In this document: positions 32,501 through 42,811 of the stretch, one piece after another
How the letters are laid out: each line of letters opens with the position of its first letter
How positions within the stretch are numbered: the first letter of the stretch is position 1
NCBI GenBank assembly: GCA_027924645.1
Contig: BSBN01000047.1
Location: 8,680,001-8,744,000 of the forward strand
Direction: 5' to 3'
DNA length: 64,000 bases
Origin: Cunninghamia lanceolata
Lineage: Eukaryota > Streptophyta > Pinopsida > Cupressales > Cupressaceae
Program-made: the position numbers and the translations under genes
The notes under the pieces: model-generated
The model's input: only the letters and a program-made list of their open reading frames with translations
Told to the model about the DNA's origin: nothing
Database searches by the model: none

Positions 32501-33740
32501 AGGAAAACAAAGGTTTGATCCCAGAGAGAACTCTTCAAGGAAACTTTCATGGTATGAAAAAGAAAGAAAAGAACTGGAAGAAGATGAAGCAAAAGCTACT
32601 CAACTTGAAGCCCTTATTGCAAAAAGGCTACCAAGAGGATCCGGTAAGTATGAAGGAAAACAACCTTTTAAATGTTTTAACTGCAATAAGATTGGTCATT
32701 TTGCCTCAAGGTGTCTGGAAGGATTTTCAAGGTCAAATCCTAACAAATCAAGGTTCCGGAAGAAGTGTTACTATGTTCATGAAGATGATGATGAAGGAGT
32801 AACAGATGATGAATCAAAATCTAGAAACAAATCTGAAAGTGACTGGGTGTTTATTGCCATCAAAGAGGAAGATCCAATGCCCTCTGAATCTGTCAATCAT
32901 AAAATTGTGGAAAGAGCTCTCACTGCCCAAGTTGAAGAAAAGGATGATTGGGTCATTGACAGTGGATGCTCCCACCATATGATCGGTGACAAAAACAAGT
33001 TTATAGATTTGGAAAGGTATGAAGGAAGAGTGCTAAAATTTGGTGATAATTTTGCTGGCAGAATCAGAGGTAGAAGAACTATTTCTTTTGATGGAAAGAA
33101 CAAAACTGGTAATGTATTGTATGTTGAAGGATTGAAGCACAATCTTCTCAGTGTTGGACAATTGGTGGACAAAGGCTATGATCTCTGATTCAAAAATAGA
33201 AAATGCAAGATCTTTGAAACTTTCAAAATAGAGATTGCATCCAGCACTCAAACTAAAGGTAATATCTTCCACTTGGTTGGTACTGGTAAAAGTTGTTTAT
33301 TTGTTCAAGTTGATCAAAGTTGGTTGTGGCATAAGAGAATGTGTCATGTGAATTTTGATAATATCATCAAGATAACTAACAGTCAGGCTATAAGAAATCT
33401 TCCAAGACTTGTGAAACCTACTAATAGTTTGTGCAAAGAATGTCAGTTGGGTAAGCAGAGCAAAGTCACATTCAAAATTAAGGAACAATCTTCTACCGGA
33501 TTGTTGGACTTAGTTCATACTAACTTATGTGGTCCGACAAGAATCAGGAGTGTGAATGGTAATAGATACTTCATGCTATTAATTGATGACTACTCCCGGA
33601 TGATGTGGGTAACATTTTTGAAAGAAAAATCAGAAGCTCTTGAGAAATTCAAAATATTCAAGGCTATGGTAGAGAATAAAACTATATTAAAGTTAAAATG
33701 TCTGAGGTTTGACAGAGGTGGAGAATTCACATCTAGTGAG
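32456..33740 (+). pseudogene. pol: COP-1 gag zinc knuckle, protease and partial integrase
   Basis: In the shifted frame: a Lys/Glu-rich linker; CFNCNKIGHFASRC (zinc knuckle); protease WVIDSGCSHHM (catalytic Asp-Ser-Gly); the KHNLLSVGQL motif; a TGA at 33186-33188, where COP-2 and COP-3 keep a sense codon (TGG in COP-3); then the integrase HHCC region (LWHKRMCHV...CKECQLGK) and core. The first core acid is Asn (VHTNLCGP) where COP-3 has Asp. The second Asp is kept (LRFDRGGEFTS). The gene ends there because COP-2 is inserted; the last codons of the open frame come from the COP-2 LTR. Confidence 0.88.
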
Positions 33741-34676
33741 TGTTGCAAGTATGGGCCTAACTGGTGTTGTCATTGATGTCAACATACTCCTATTGCATTA
33801 ATGATAAGGATTGGATGATCTGTTTGCTGAGGATATTGAGAGAATTGGTCATATCAGGAATAATGAAGAATAGTGAAGACAGTAAGGTAAAATTCCAAGC
33901 TAAGATAAGGATCAAAGGATGTAGTTTAAAGGGTTTGTAGATATGTGTCTTAAGATGATCCAATAAATATTTCAGAGGATCACATGAAGATTTGAAGAAG
34001 TTATGGTTGCTCAATTAAAACTAGCTCCAACAGGTGTTCATAGGTGACAGAGTGATAAAGATAGGTCCGGTGAGATCTAAAATGCATTATCCTGTTCTGC
34101 GGATTTGAGGGAATATTAAGGAAGTCTTTTTGAAGTGTCAACTTAATTGATTCATGGTTTTAAGGTCCACAAGAATCTATTCCTTTCTAACAGTGATGAC
34201 AGACTGTGTTCTTGAGTTTCCAGATGAAGGAGAGAAGGATTTCAGTAAGCAGATGAAGTGTGGATGTTCTTGGTGATTCAGGCAAGCTTATGGAGGTATT
34301 TGGATCGTGTCCAGTTCATGTTGGTGCTCTGCATTAGAGTTAGAGCTGGCAATTGAAGAATAACTTCCGGATGATGGTGTTCTTCCTGAGACTGGCCGAC
34401 CGGATGAGTTACACCTCTTGCGGATGCTCTTATAGATGTTTTCTGACTTAGATGATTATTCCTAAGTTGATGTCTAGTAGAAATAAGGGATTGCGAAGTC
34501 ATTTCAAAGGTGTTCTTGTGGAGATGAGAGTGTGTTAGAAAGGAGGGGAGTGAAAGGTAGAGCAGAAGTATTGGGCTTAAATGGAACTGATTCAAGCATC
34601 GTGAAGATGCTATTCTCCAGTTCATGTATGTGATACTTATTTCTTTGTAGATAATGTGTCTCTTGTAGGCAGTGGG
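33741..34676 (+). repeat. COP-2 5' LTR, first part
   Basis: Starts TGTTGCAAGTATGGGCCTAA. Breaks at GGCAGTGGG where COP-3 is inserted and resumes at 41665 (CCTCTTGTGAGCAG). The TATA box is mutated. Minus-strand frames here (33790-34014, 34278-34727) are incidental. Confidence 0.92.
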
Positions 34677-35921
34677 TGTTGCAAGTACGAGGTTAACCAG
34701 TGTTGTCATTGATGTCAACATACTCATATTGCATTGATAAGAAGGATTGGATGAGCTGTGTGCTGAGGTTATTGAGGAAACTAGTCTCCATCAAGAACAG
34801 TGAAGAACAGTGATGAGAAGAAGGTAAAAGTACTCAATAGGTTGAGGATCAGAGGATGTGGTTTAAAGGGTTTGTAGATACGAGTCTTGAGATGTTCTAG
34901 TTAAGATTTTAGAGGTCCACATAAAGATCTAAAGAAGTTATGACTGCTTGTGTAGAACCAGTTCCGGCTGGTGTTCAGTGGAGACAGAGTGTCATAGATT
35001 GGTCCGGTGAGATCCAGAATTACATTATCTCATTCTGCGGATTGGAAGGAGTGTTGAAGAAGTCAATATGAAGTGACAACTAGATTTGTGAATGATTTGG
35101 AGGTCCAGAAGAACCTTTTGCATTATGACAGTGATGACAGACTGTGTTCTTGAAGCTCCGGATGAAGAACAGAAGAATTCAAGTAAGCTGATAAAGTGCG
35201 GATATTCTTGATGACTCAGGAAAGGTTTTGGTGATCTTTGGATCAAGTTCTATTCTTATTGGTGGTTCGCATTGAAGTTAGAGTTTGCATTCGAAGAATA
35301 ACCATGGATTTTGGTGTTCTTCTTAAGACTGGCTGACCAGATGTATTACACATCTTGCGAATGATCTTGTAGGTGTTTGCCGACTTAGATGATTGTTCCT
35401 AAGTTGATGCCTTGTATAAATAAGGGTTTGCAAATTTATTTTGAAGTGTGTTTTGTGGGGATGAGTGTGATATAGCGAAGGGAAGTGCGAAAGGCAGAGC
35501 AGGAGTTTTTGGGCTTAAATGGAACTGATCCATGGTAAAGATGTCATTCTCTAGTTTAAGTTTGTAATACTTGTTATTTTGTAGACAATGTGTCTCTTGT
35601 AGGCAGTGTGCCTCTTGTGAGCAGTGTGCTCGGATAGTGAGCCCTAATTGGCATGTGCCATCTATTTTTCTTATTCTTCTAACAGAGAATAATCCTTGGG
35701 TTAATCACCTCGTGGTTTTTCCCTTGACCGGGTTTTCCACGTCAAAATCTTGGTGTCTAATGTGTTGATGTTTATCTACTCTGGTGTTTATGCTTTATGC
35801 TTTCATGAATGGTTAATTGATATGCTATTAAATAACAAAGAAGAATCAAGTGTCTGAAGTAAAAGCAAGTTTTTGTACAACTGATTCACCCCCCTCTCAG
35901 TTGTGTGCCCTAGATCTAACA
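34677..35921 (+). repeat. COP-3 5' LTR
   Basis: TGTTGCAAGTACGAGG ... CTAGATCTAACA. TATAAATA at 35415-35422. The hairpin ACAACTG (35877-35883) with CAGTTGT (35898-35904) lies at the end. Confidence 0.94.
35415..35422 (+). promoter_or_regulatory. TATA box of the COP-3 5' LTR
   Basis: TATAAATA in CCTTGTATAAATAAGGG. Transcription would start about 30 bases downstream. The 3' LTR copy is at 41148-41155. Confidence 0.75.
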
Positions 35922-35923
35922 AT

Positions 35924-35935
35924 TGGTATCAGAGC
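35924..35935 (+). other. COP-3 primer-binding site
   Basis: TGGTATCAGAGC, tRNA-iMet type, 2 bases after the LTR end. Confidence 0.95.
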
Positions 35936-35979
35936 CAGGTTTCTCTAAAAAGGAGCTTAACCACTTGAGGAGATCCAGG

Positions 35980-36943
35980 ATATCATCATACAAGAAGGAT
36001 AGTCCGAAGTTTGATGGAACCAACTTCTCTCTTTGGAAAGGTCGCATGGAATGTCACTTGGAGTGCATGGGAAAAGCTTACTTGTCCATGATCACAAAAT
36101 CATATGTACCTCCACAGGGTGGTCCGACAACTCTAAATGAAATCACAGATGCTGAAAACAATCTGCGGACTAAAGAGGCTCTTCTAAGTGCATTAACTGA
36201 CTCAAAGCTCTCAAATGTTATTGACCTACCAACTGCCTATGAGATCTGGATTAAACTGGAACTTCTGCATGAAGGAGATGAGTATGTTAAGAGTGCAAGG
36301 TTGCAGAGTCTCAAAGGGAAATTTGAAAGATTGAAAATGAGAGATGATGAAAATATCACCACCTTTATGCCAAGAGTAAATGAGCTGGTGTGTGGAATTA
36401 GGAATGCTGGTGGAGTTTTGGATGAAAATGAGATATTTTACAAAATTCTCAGATCCCTTCCTGCTGCCTACAAAATCAAGGTTGCTACCATTGATGAATT
36501 CAGAGCCCATACAACTGTCACAAGAGACCAATTGGCTGGCAAACTGGCTGCATTTGAAATGATCGAGTTTGGAGATGATCCCCCCAAGACTGAATCTGCA
36601 TTCAAAGCCAGTGCCTATGTGAAAGGCAAACAAAGATTTGATCCGGGAAAACTCTTCAAGGAAGATGTCATGGTATGATCAAGCAAGAAAAGACATGGAA
36701 GAGGAAGAAGCAGAAACAACTCAACTTGAAGCCCTCATTGCAAAAAGACTGCCAAGAGGATCTGGTAAGTATGAAGGAAAATTACCCTTTAAGTGCTTCA
36801 ACTGCAATAAGATTGGTCACTTTACATCAAGATGTCTAGAAAAGTCCACAAGATCAAATTCTAACAGACAAAGGTTCTAAAAGAATTGTTATTATGTTCA
36901 TAAAGAAGCTGATAATGAAGGAGTAACAGATGATGAATCAGAG
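35980..36943 (+). pseudogene. gag: COP-3 gag
   Basis: The start codon is lost: ATA at 35980 where COP-1 and COP-2 have ATG. The protein then reads SSYKKDSPKFDGTNFSLWK, WIKLELLHEGDEYVKSARL and FMPRVNELVCGIRNAGG, a UBN2-type Copia gag. The frame stays open past the point where COP-1 and COP-2 shift. It is broken by a 2-base loss near 36645 and continues in the next frame with CFNCNKIGHFTSRC (CCHC zinc knuckle, intact) and a TAA at 36878-36880, where COP-2 has Gln (CAA). Its linker is rich in Glu and Lys. Confidence 0.92.
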
Positions 36944-39900
36944 ATGGGAGACAAATCCAGAAATGAATGGGTGTTCATTACCATCAAGGAAGAAGATCTA
37001 ATATCCCCTGAATCTATCAATCACAAGGTTATAGAAAGAGCTTTGGCTGCCCAAGTTGAAGAAAAGGATGATTGGGTTATTGACAGTGGATGCTCTCACC
37101 ATATGACAGGTGACAAGAACAAGTTCTTAGATTCGGAAAGGTATGAAGGAGGAATGGTAAAGTTTGGTGACAATTCTGCTGGTAGAATCAGAGGTAGGGG
37201 AACTATCTCTTTTGATGGAAAGAACAAAACTAGTAATGTACTATATGTTGAAGGATTAAAGCACAATCTTCTCAGTGTTGGTTAGCTGGTGGACAAAGGC
37301 TATGATCTCTGGTTCAAGAATGGAAGATGCAGGATCTTTGAAAGCTCTAGAACTGAGATTGCATTCGGTACTCAAACAAAAGGTAATATCTTCCATCTAG
37401 TTGGTACTAATAAAAGTTGTTTATTTGTTCAAGTTGATCAGAGTTGGTTATGGCATAGAAGGATGTGTCATGTAAATTTTGATAACATCATCAAGATAAG
37501 CAATACTCAAGCTATAAGAGATCTTCCAAAGTTGGTAAAACCTACAAATAGTTTGTGCAAAGAATGTTAGCTAGGTAAACAGAGCAGAGTCTCATTCAAG
37601 AGCAAGGATCAGTCCTCTACTGGATTATTGGAATTAATTCATACTGATCTATGTGGTTTGACAAGAATCAAGAGTATGCAAGGTGATAGATATTTCATGT
37701 TACTGATTGATGACCATTCCCGGATGATGTGGGTTACCTTTCTGAAAGAGAAATCAGAAGCTTTTGAGAAGTTCAAAATCTTCAAGGCTATGGTAGAGAA
37801 TCAAACCGGATTAAAACTGAAATGTCTGAGGTCTGATAGAGGTGGTGAATTCACATCCGGTGAATTCATAGACTTTTGTGAGAAGCATGGTATAAAGAGA
37901 CAATTGTCTACTCCTAGGACTCCACAGCAGAATGGAGTAGTTGAGAGAAAGAACCAGACCATCCAGGATAATGATGATGGAAGCAAATGTTCCTCAGATG
38001 TTTTGGAGAGAAGCTGTCAGCATTGTAGTCTACACTCTCAATCAAGTTCAAATTAGAAGCAATACCGGTAAGACTCCCTATGAACTTTGGTTTGGTATCA
38101 CTCTTATTGTGAGATATTTCAGAGTATTTGGTAGCAAATGTTACATTAAAAGAGATGAAGATCTAGGAAAGTTTGATGCTAGAAGTGATAAAGGAATTTT
38201 CTTAGGTTACTCCACTCAAAGCAAAGCATACCAGTGTTACAATAAGAGACTGAGAAAGATGATAGAAAGTACAAATGTGAAGGTTGATGAAGGTATTGAA
38301 AAGCCCTCAATATTTTTTGAGTATGATGAAGATGATCAAAATGGTGTTCTAATTCAAGGAACTCAATCCTCTCCTGAAGGTCAGATTCAGACTGATCCGG
38401 TAAATCAGGAAGGAGAGATAGGTCTGGATGAGCCTGATCAAGAAGCAAAAGTGCAAGAAACTCCCAAAGTTCTAAGGTATGTAAGACTGAACCACTCTGA
38501 AGATCAGATCATAGGTGACAAAAGAAAAGGTGTGCAAACTAGAAGGAATGTTGCTCAAAATCCAGATGAATGTTGTCTGATCTCAAAGATTGAACCTAAG
38601 ACAATAAATGAAGCCTGCAATGATGAAAATTGGACCAAAGCAATGGAGGAAGAGTTGATGCAAATTGAGAAAAATCACACTTGGTATCTTGTTTCTAGAC
38701 CTAGTAACAAGAATGTCATTGGAACCAAATGGGTCTTCCAGAACAAACTAAATGAAGTTGGTGAAGTAATCAGAAATAAAGCCAGATTAGTCTGCAAAGG
38801 CTACTCTCAAATAGAAGGGATTGATTTTGAGGAAACCTTTGCTCCGGTGGCAAGAATTGAAGCAGTTAGACTATTTCTTGCATTTTCTGCCTTCAAAGAT
38901 TTCAAAGTGTATCAGATGGATGTCAAATCTGCTTTCCTGAATGGTGACCTAGAAGAAGAGGTGTACATTGAACAACCAGATGGATTTCAGTTATGTAAGC
39001 ATGGCGATATGGTCTGCAAATTAAAGAAGGCACTGTATGGTCTAAAGCAAGCCCCAAGAGCATGGTATGAGAGGGTGGACAAACATCTTTTGAAGATTGG
39101 TTTCAACAAAGGTACTGCTGATAGTAACCTATATTTCAAAATTGATCATGAAAACATTTTGATTGTTGAAGTATTTGTTGATGATATCATCTTTGGAGGA
39201 AGAGACAGTATGTGTAAAACCTTTGCAAACCAAATGAAAAGTGAGTTTGAAATGTCAATGCTCGGTGAAATGAATTTCTTCTTGGGTCTGCAAATTACTT
39301 AGACAGAGAAAGGAATCTTTATCTCTCAGACCAAATATGTGAAAGAACTATTGAAGAAATTTGGAATGGAAGATTCAAAGCCAATGAGCACTCCTATGGC
39401 TACCGGATGTAAGTTGAGCAAAGATGATGACTCTCCTAAGACAGATCAGACAAAGTACAGATCAATGATTGGAGGATTACTGTATCTTACTCAGACTAGA
39501 CCAGATATAATGCAGGCTGTTAGTCTTGTGGCGAGATTCCAGGCTAATCCCAGAGAATCTCATGGCATGGCAATCAAAAGAATTTTTAGGTACTTGAAAG
39601 GAATAGTTGAGTATGGCCTATGGTATCCCAGAGATCATGACTTTTCTTTTCATGCATATACAGATGTAGATTGGGCAGGAGATGTGGATGATAGGAAGAG
39701 TACAAGTGGAGGAGCATTCTTTTTGGGAAAAAGGTTGGTTTCTTGGATAAGCAAGAAACAAGAAGCAATATCCCTGTCTACAACAGAAGCAGAATACATT
39801 GCAGCAGCAGGTAGTTGCACTCAACTTTTGTGGATGAAGCAAATGCTAAGAGATATTCAAGTAGAATATGAGCAGCCTATCATAATTTTCTGTGATTATT

Positions 39901-40088
39901 TAAGTGCAATAAATATTTCTAAGAATCTGGTATTGCATTCTAAGACCAAGCATATATCTATCAAATTATTGGAGTATGTGCCCTCAAAGGATCAGCTTGC
40001 AGATATTTTTACTAAACCTCTTCCCAAGGACTCTTTTGAGTATCTCAGGGAGAAGTTAGGGGTCATGGTCCCTCTAATGATGAACTAG
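36944..40088 (+). pseudogene. pol: COP-3 pol: protease, integrase, reverse transcriptase, RNase H
   Basis: Order: protease (WVIDSGCSHHMTGD); integrase HHCC (LWHRRMCHV...CKEC); integrase core with D (HTDLCG), D (RSDRGGEF) and E (NGVVERKNQ), all three present; reverse transcriptase ([31 protein letters not shown]); RNase H ([28 protein letters not shown]). Stops at 37283, 37568 and 39300 each replace Gln. A net 11-base loss near 37968 shifts the frame after the integrase Glu. RNase H lacks about 14 residues after KTKHISIK that COP-2 keeps ([13 protein letters not shown]). The catalytic residues of all enzymes can be read, so decay is recent relative to COP-2. Confidence 0.94.
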
Positions 40089-40129
40089 GATGCACTAATG
40101 TGCATCAGTCCGGTGGATATCACAATCAT

Positions 40130-40411
40130 ATCTTGTGATCTGGATTGATGATGGGGAGCTGCTACTAAGGGGGAGCAGCTGGTATGATTTTGAAGTGTTA
40201 GAATTGCAAGTATGAGCCCTTTGCCATTGATGTCAAAGGGGGAGAGAAGACATGTGAAAAAAAAGTGGTTGATGATCAAAGGGGGAGTAGTAAAGGAAGA
40301 GAAGACATGTGAAGAGTTGTTGCTAATAGGGGGAGCTGTGACAGAAAGGAGAAGTTCTTGTCTTGATGGTTTTTCACATCATATGTTGCCATCAATGACA
40401 AAGGGGGAAAT
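40130..40411 (+). other. Polypurine array at the COP-3 3' end
   Basis: Non-coding. Tracts of GGGGGAG or GGGGGAA occur near 40168, 40238, 40281, 40330 and 40403. The last (AAAGGGGGAAAT, 40400-40411) abuts the 3' LTR and is the plus-strand primer site. Several follow (C)ATTGATGTCAAAG-like text. The NCOP-2 3' end is built the same way. Confidence 0.82.
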
Positions 40412-41659
40412 TGTTGAAGTATGAGGTTCACCAGTGTTGTAATTAATGTCAACATACTCATATTGCATTGATAAGAAGGATTGGAAGACTGTGTGATAAG
40501 GTTATTGAGGAAACTAGTCTCCATTAGGAACAGTGAAGAACAGTGATGAGAAGAAGGCAAATGTACTCAATAGGTTGAGGATTAGAGGATGCGGTTTAAA
40601 GGGTTTGTAGATATGAGTCTTGAGATGTTCTAGTTAAGATTTTAGAGGTCCGCATAAAGATCTGAAGAAGTTATGACTGCTTGTGTAGAACCGGTTCCGG
40701 CTGGTGTTCAGTGGAGACAGAGTGTCACAGATTGGTTCGGTGAGATCCGGAATTACATTATCTCATTCTGTGGATTGGAAGGAGTGTTGAAGAAGTTAGT
40801 ATGAAGTGACAACTAGATTTGTGAATGATTTAGAGGTCTAGAAGAACCTTTTGCATTATGATAGTGATGATAGACTGTGTTCTTGAAGTTTTAGATGAAG
40901 AACAAAAGAATTCGAGTAAGCTGATAAAGTGCGGATATTCTTGATGACTCAGGAAAGGTTTTGGTGATCTTTGGATCATGTTCTATTCTTATTGGTGGTC
41001 TACATTTAAGTTAGAGTTTGCATTCGAAGAATAACCATGGATTTTGGTGTTCTTCTTAAGACTGGCTGATCAGATGTATTACACGTCTTGCGAATGATCT
41101 TGTAGGTGTTTGCTGACTTAGATGATTGTTCCTAAGTCGATGCCTTCTATAAATAAGGGTTTGTGAATTCATTTTGAAGTGTGTTTTGTGGGGATGAGTG
41201 TGATAAAGTTAAGGGAAGTGTGAAAGGCAGAGCAAGAGTTTTTAGGCTTAAATGGAACTGATCCAGGCATGGTAAAGATGTCATTCTCCAGTTCAAGTTT
41301 GTAATACTTGTTACTTTGTAGACAGTGTGTCTCTTGTAGATAGTGTGCCTCTTGTGAGCAGTGTGCTCGGGTAGTGAGCCCTAATTGGCATGTGGCATCT
41401 ATTTTTCTTATTCTTCTAACAGAGAATAATCCTTGGGTTAATCACCCCGTGGTTTTTCCCTTGACCGGGTTTTCCAAGTCAAAATCTTGGTGTCTAATGT
41501 GTTGATGTTTATTTGCTCTGGTGTTTATGCTTTATGCTTTCATAAATGGTTAATTGATATGCTATTAAATAACAAAGAAGAATCAAGTGTCTGAAGTAAA
41601 AGCAAGTTTTTGTACAACTGATTCACCCCCCCTCTCAGTTGTGTACCCTAGATCTAACA
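40412..41659 (+). repeat. COP-3 3' LTR
   Basis: TGTTGAAGTATGAGG ... CTAGATCTAACA. TATAAATA at 41148-41155. Hairpin ACAACTG (41614-41620) / CAGTTGT (41636-41642). Confidence 0.94.
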
Positions 41660-41664
41660 ATGGG

Positions 41665-41951
41665 CCTCTTGTGAGCAGTGTGCTCGAGCAGTGAGCCCTA
41701 ATTGGCATGTGCCATTTTATTCTTTCTATTCTTCTAATAGAGAATACAATCTTGGGTTAATCACCCCGTGGTTTTTCCCTTAACCGGGTTTTCTACATCA
41801 AAATCTTGGTCTTGGTTTAATGCATTGTGTTTCCATGATTGAATTATTATTATACTGCTGAATTACAAAGTTGATTTAAGTTTGTAAGTTGAAAGAAAGT
41901 TTTGGACAACTGATTCACCCCCCCTCTCAGTTGTCTATCCTGAATCTAACA
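41665..41951 (+). repeat. COP-2 5' LTR, second part
   Basis: Resumes with CCTCTTGTGAGCAGTGTGCT and ends CTGAATCTAACA. Hairpin GACAACTG (41905-41912) / CAGTTGTC (41928-41935). The PBS TGGTATCAGAGC follows at 41954-41965. Confidence 0.92.
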
Positions 41952-42005
41952 ATTGGTATCAGAGCCAAGTTCCTCTAAAAGGAGCTTAACCACTTGAGGA
42001 GATCC

Positions 42006-42811
42006 ATGATGTCATCCTACAAGAAGGATAGTCTGAAGTTCGATGGAACCAATTTCAATCTTTGGAAAAGTCACATGAAATGTCATTTGCAATGTATGGG
42101 AATGCAGTACTGGAACATGGCTTCAACAAAGTATACTCCTCCTCAGGGTGGTCCGAAAGCCCCAAATGAAATCACAGATGCTGAAAATAATCTATGGACT
42201 ATAGAAGCTCTTCTAAGTGCATTATCTGACTCAGAGCTTTCAAATGTTGTTGACCTACCAACTACTTTTGAGATTTGGAAAAAACTGGAACTTCTGCATG
42301 AAGGAGACAAGTATGTTAAGTGTGCGAGGTTACAGAGTCTAAAAGGCAAATTTGAAAATTTGAAGATGAGAGATCATGAAAATATCACTACTTCTATGCC
42401 AAGAGTAAATGAGATTGTCTGTGGCATTAGAAGTGCTAGTGGAGTCTTGGATGAAGATGAGATTGTTGGCAAAGTTCTCAGATGCCTTCCTGCTTCTTAT
42501 AAAATCAAAGCTGCTGCCATTGAAGAATTCAAAGCTCATACAACTATCATAAGAGATCAATTGGTTGGTAAACTGGCTGCATTTGAAATGACCGAGTTTG
42601 GAGATTCCCCACAAAGACTGAATCAGCATTCAAAGCCAGTGCCTCTGTAAAAGGTAAACAAAGGTTTGATCTAGGAGAGAACTCTTCAAGGAAACTATCA
42701 TGGTATGAAAAAGAAAGAAAAGATCTAGAAGAAGAAGAAGCAAAAACTGCTCAACTTGAAGCTCTTATTGCAAAAAGACTACCAAGAGGATGTAGTAAGT
42801 ATGAAGGAAAA
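42006..42811 (+). pseudogene. gag: COP-2 gag
   Basis: ATG at 42006 (MMSSYKKDSLKFDGTNFNLWK region) and the UBN2-type domain up to 42600. There the sequence GATTCCCCACAAAG is one base shorter than in COP-3, so the frame shifts as in COP-1. The downstream frame carries the Glu/Lys linker. The zinc knuckle just past 42812 is altered (CFNCNKICHFASRC, Gly to Cys). Confidence 0.9.

Larger units (their letters stand above)
30395..33740 (+). mobile_element. COP-1, Copia element, 3' part missing
   Basis: 5' LTR (30395-31801), PBS, gag, protease and integrase up to the catalytic core. There the COP-2 LTR begins (33741). The rest of pol and the 3' LTR are not in the window, so its outer target duplication (left flank ACTCC) cannot be checked. 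Confidence 0.88.
34677..41659 (+). mobile_element. COP-3, complete but decayed Copia element
   Basis: 6,983 bp with two LTRs (34677-35921, 1,245 bp; 40412-41659, 1,248 bp), PBS, gag, pol and polypurine tract. Flanks are GTGGG (34672-34676) and ATGGG (41660-41664), a 5-bp duplication with one mismatch. It lies inside the COP-2 5' LTR. By eye the LTRs differ by a few percent, mostly transitions, so the insertion is not recent. Coding capacity is broken by stops and frameshifts. Confidence 0.93.
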
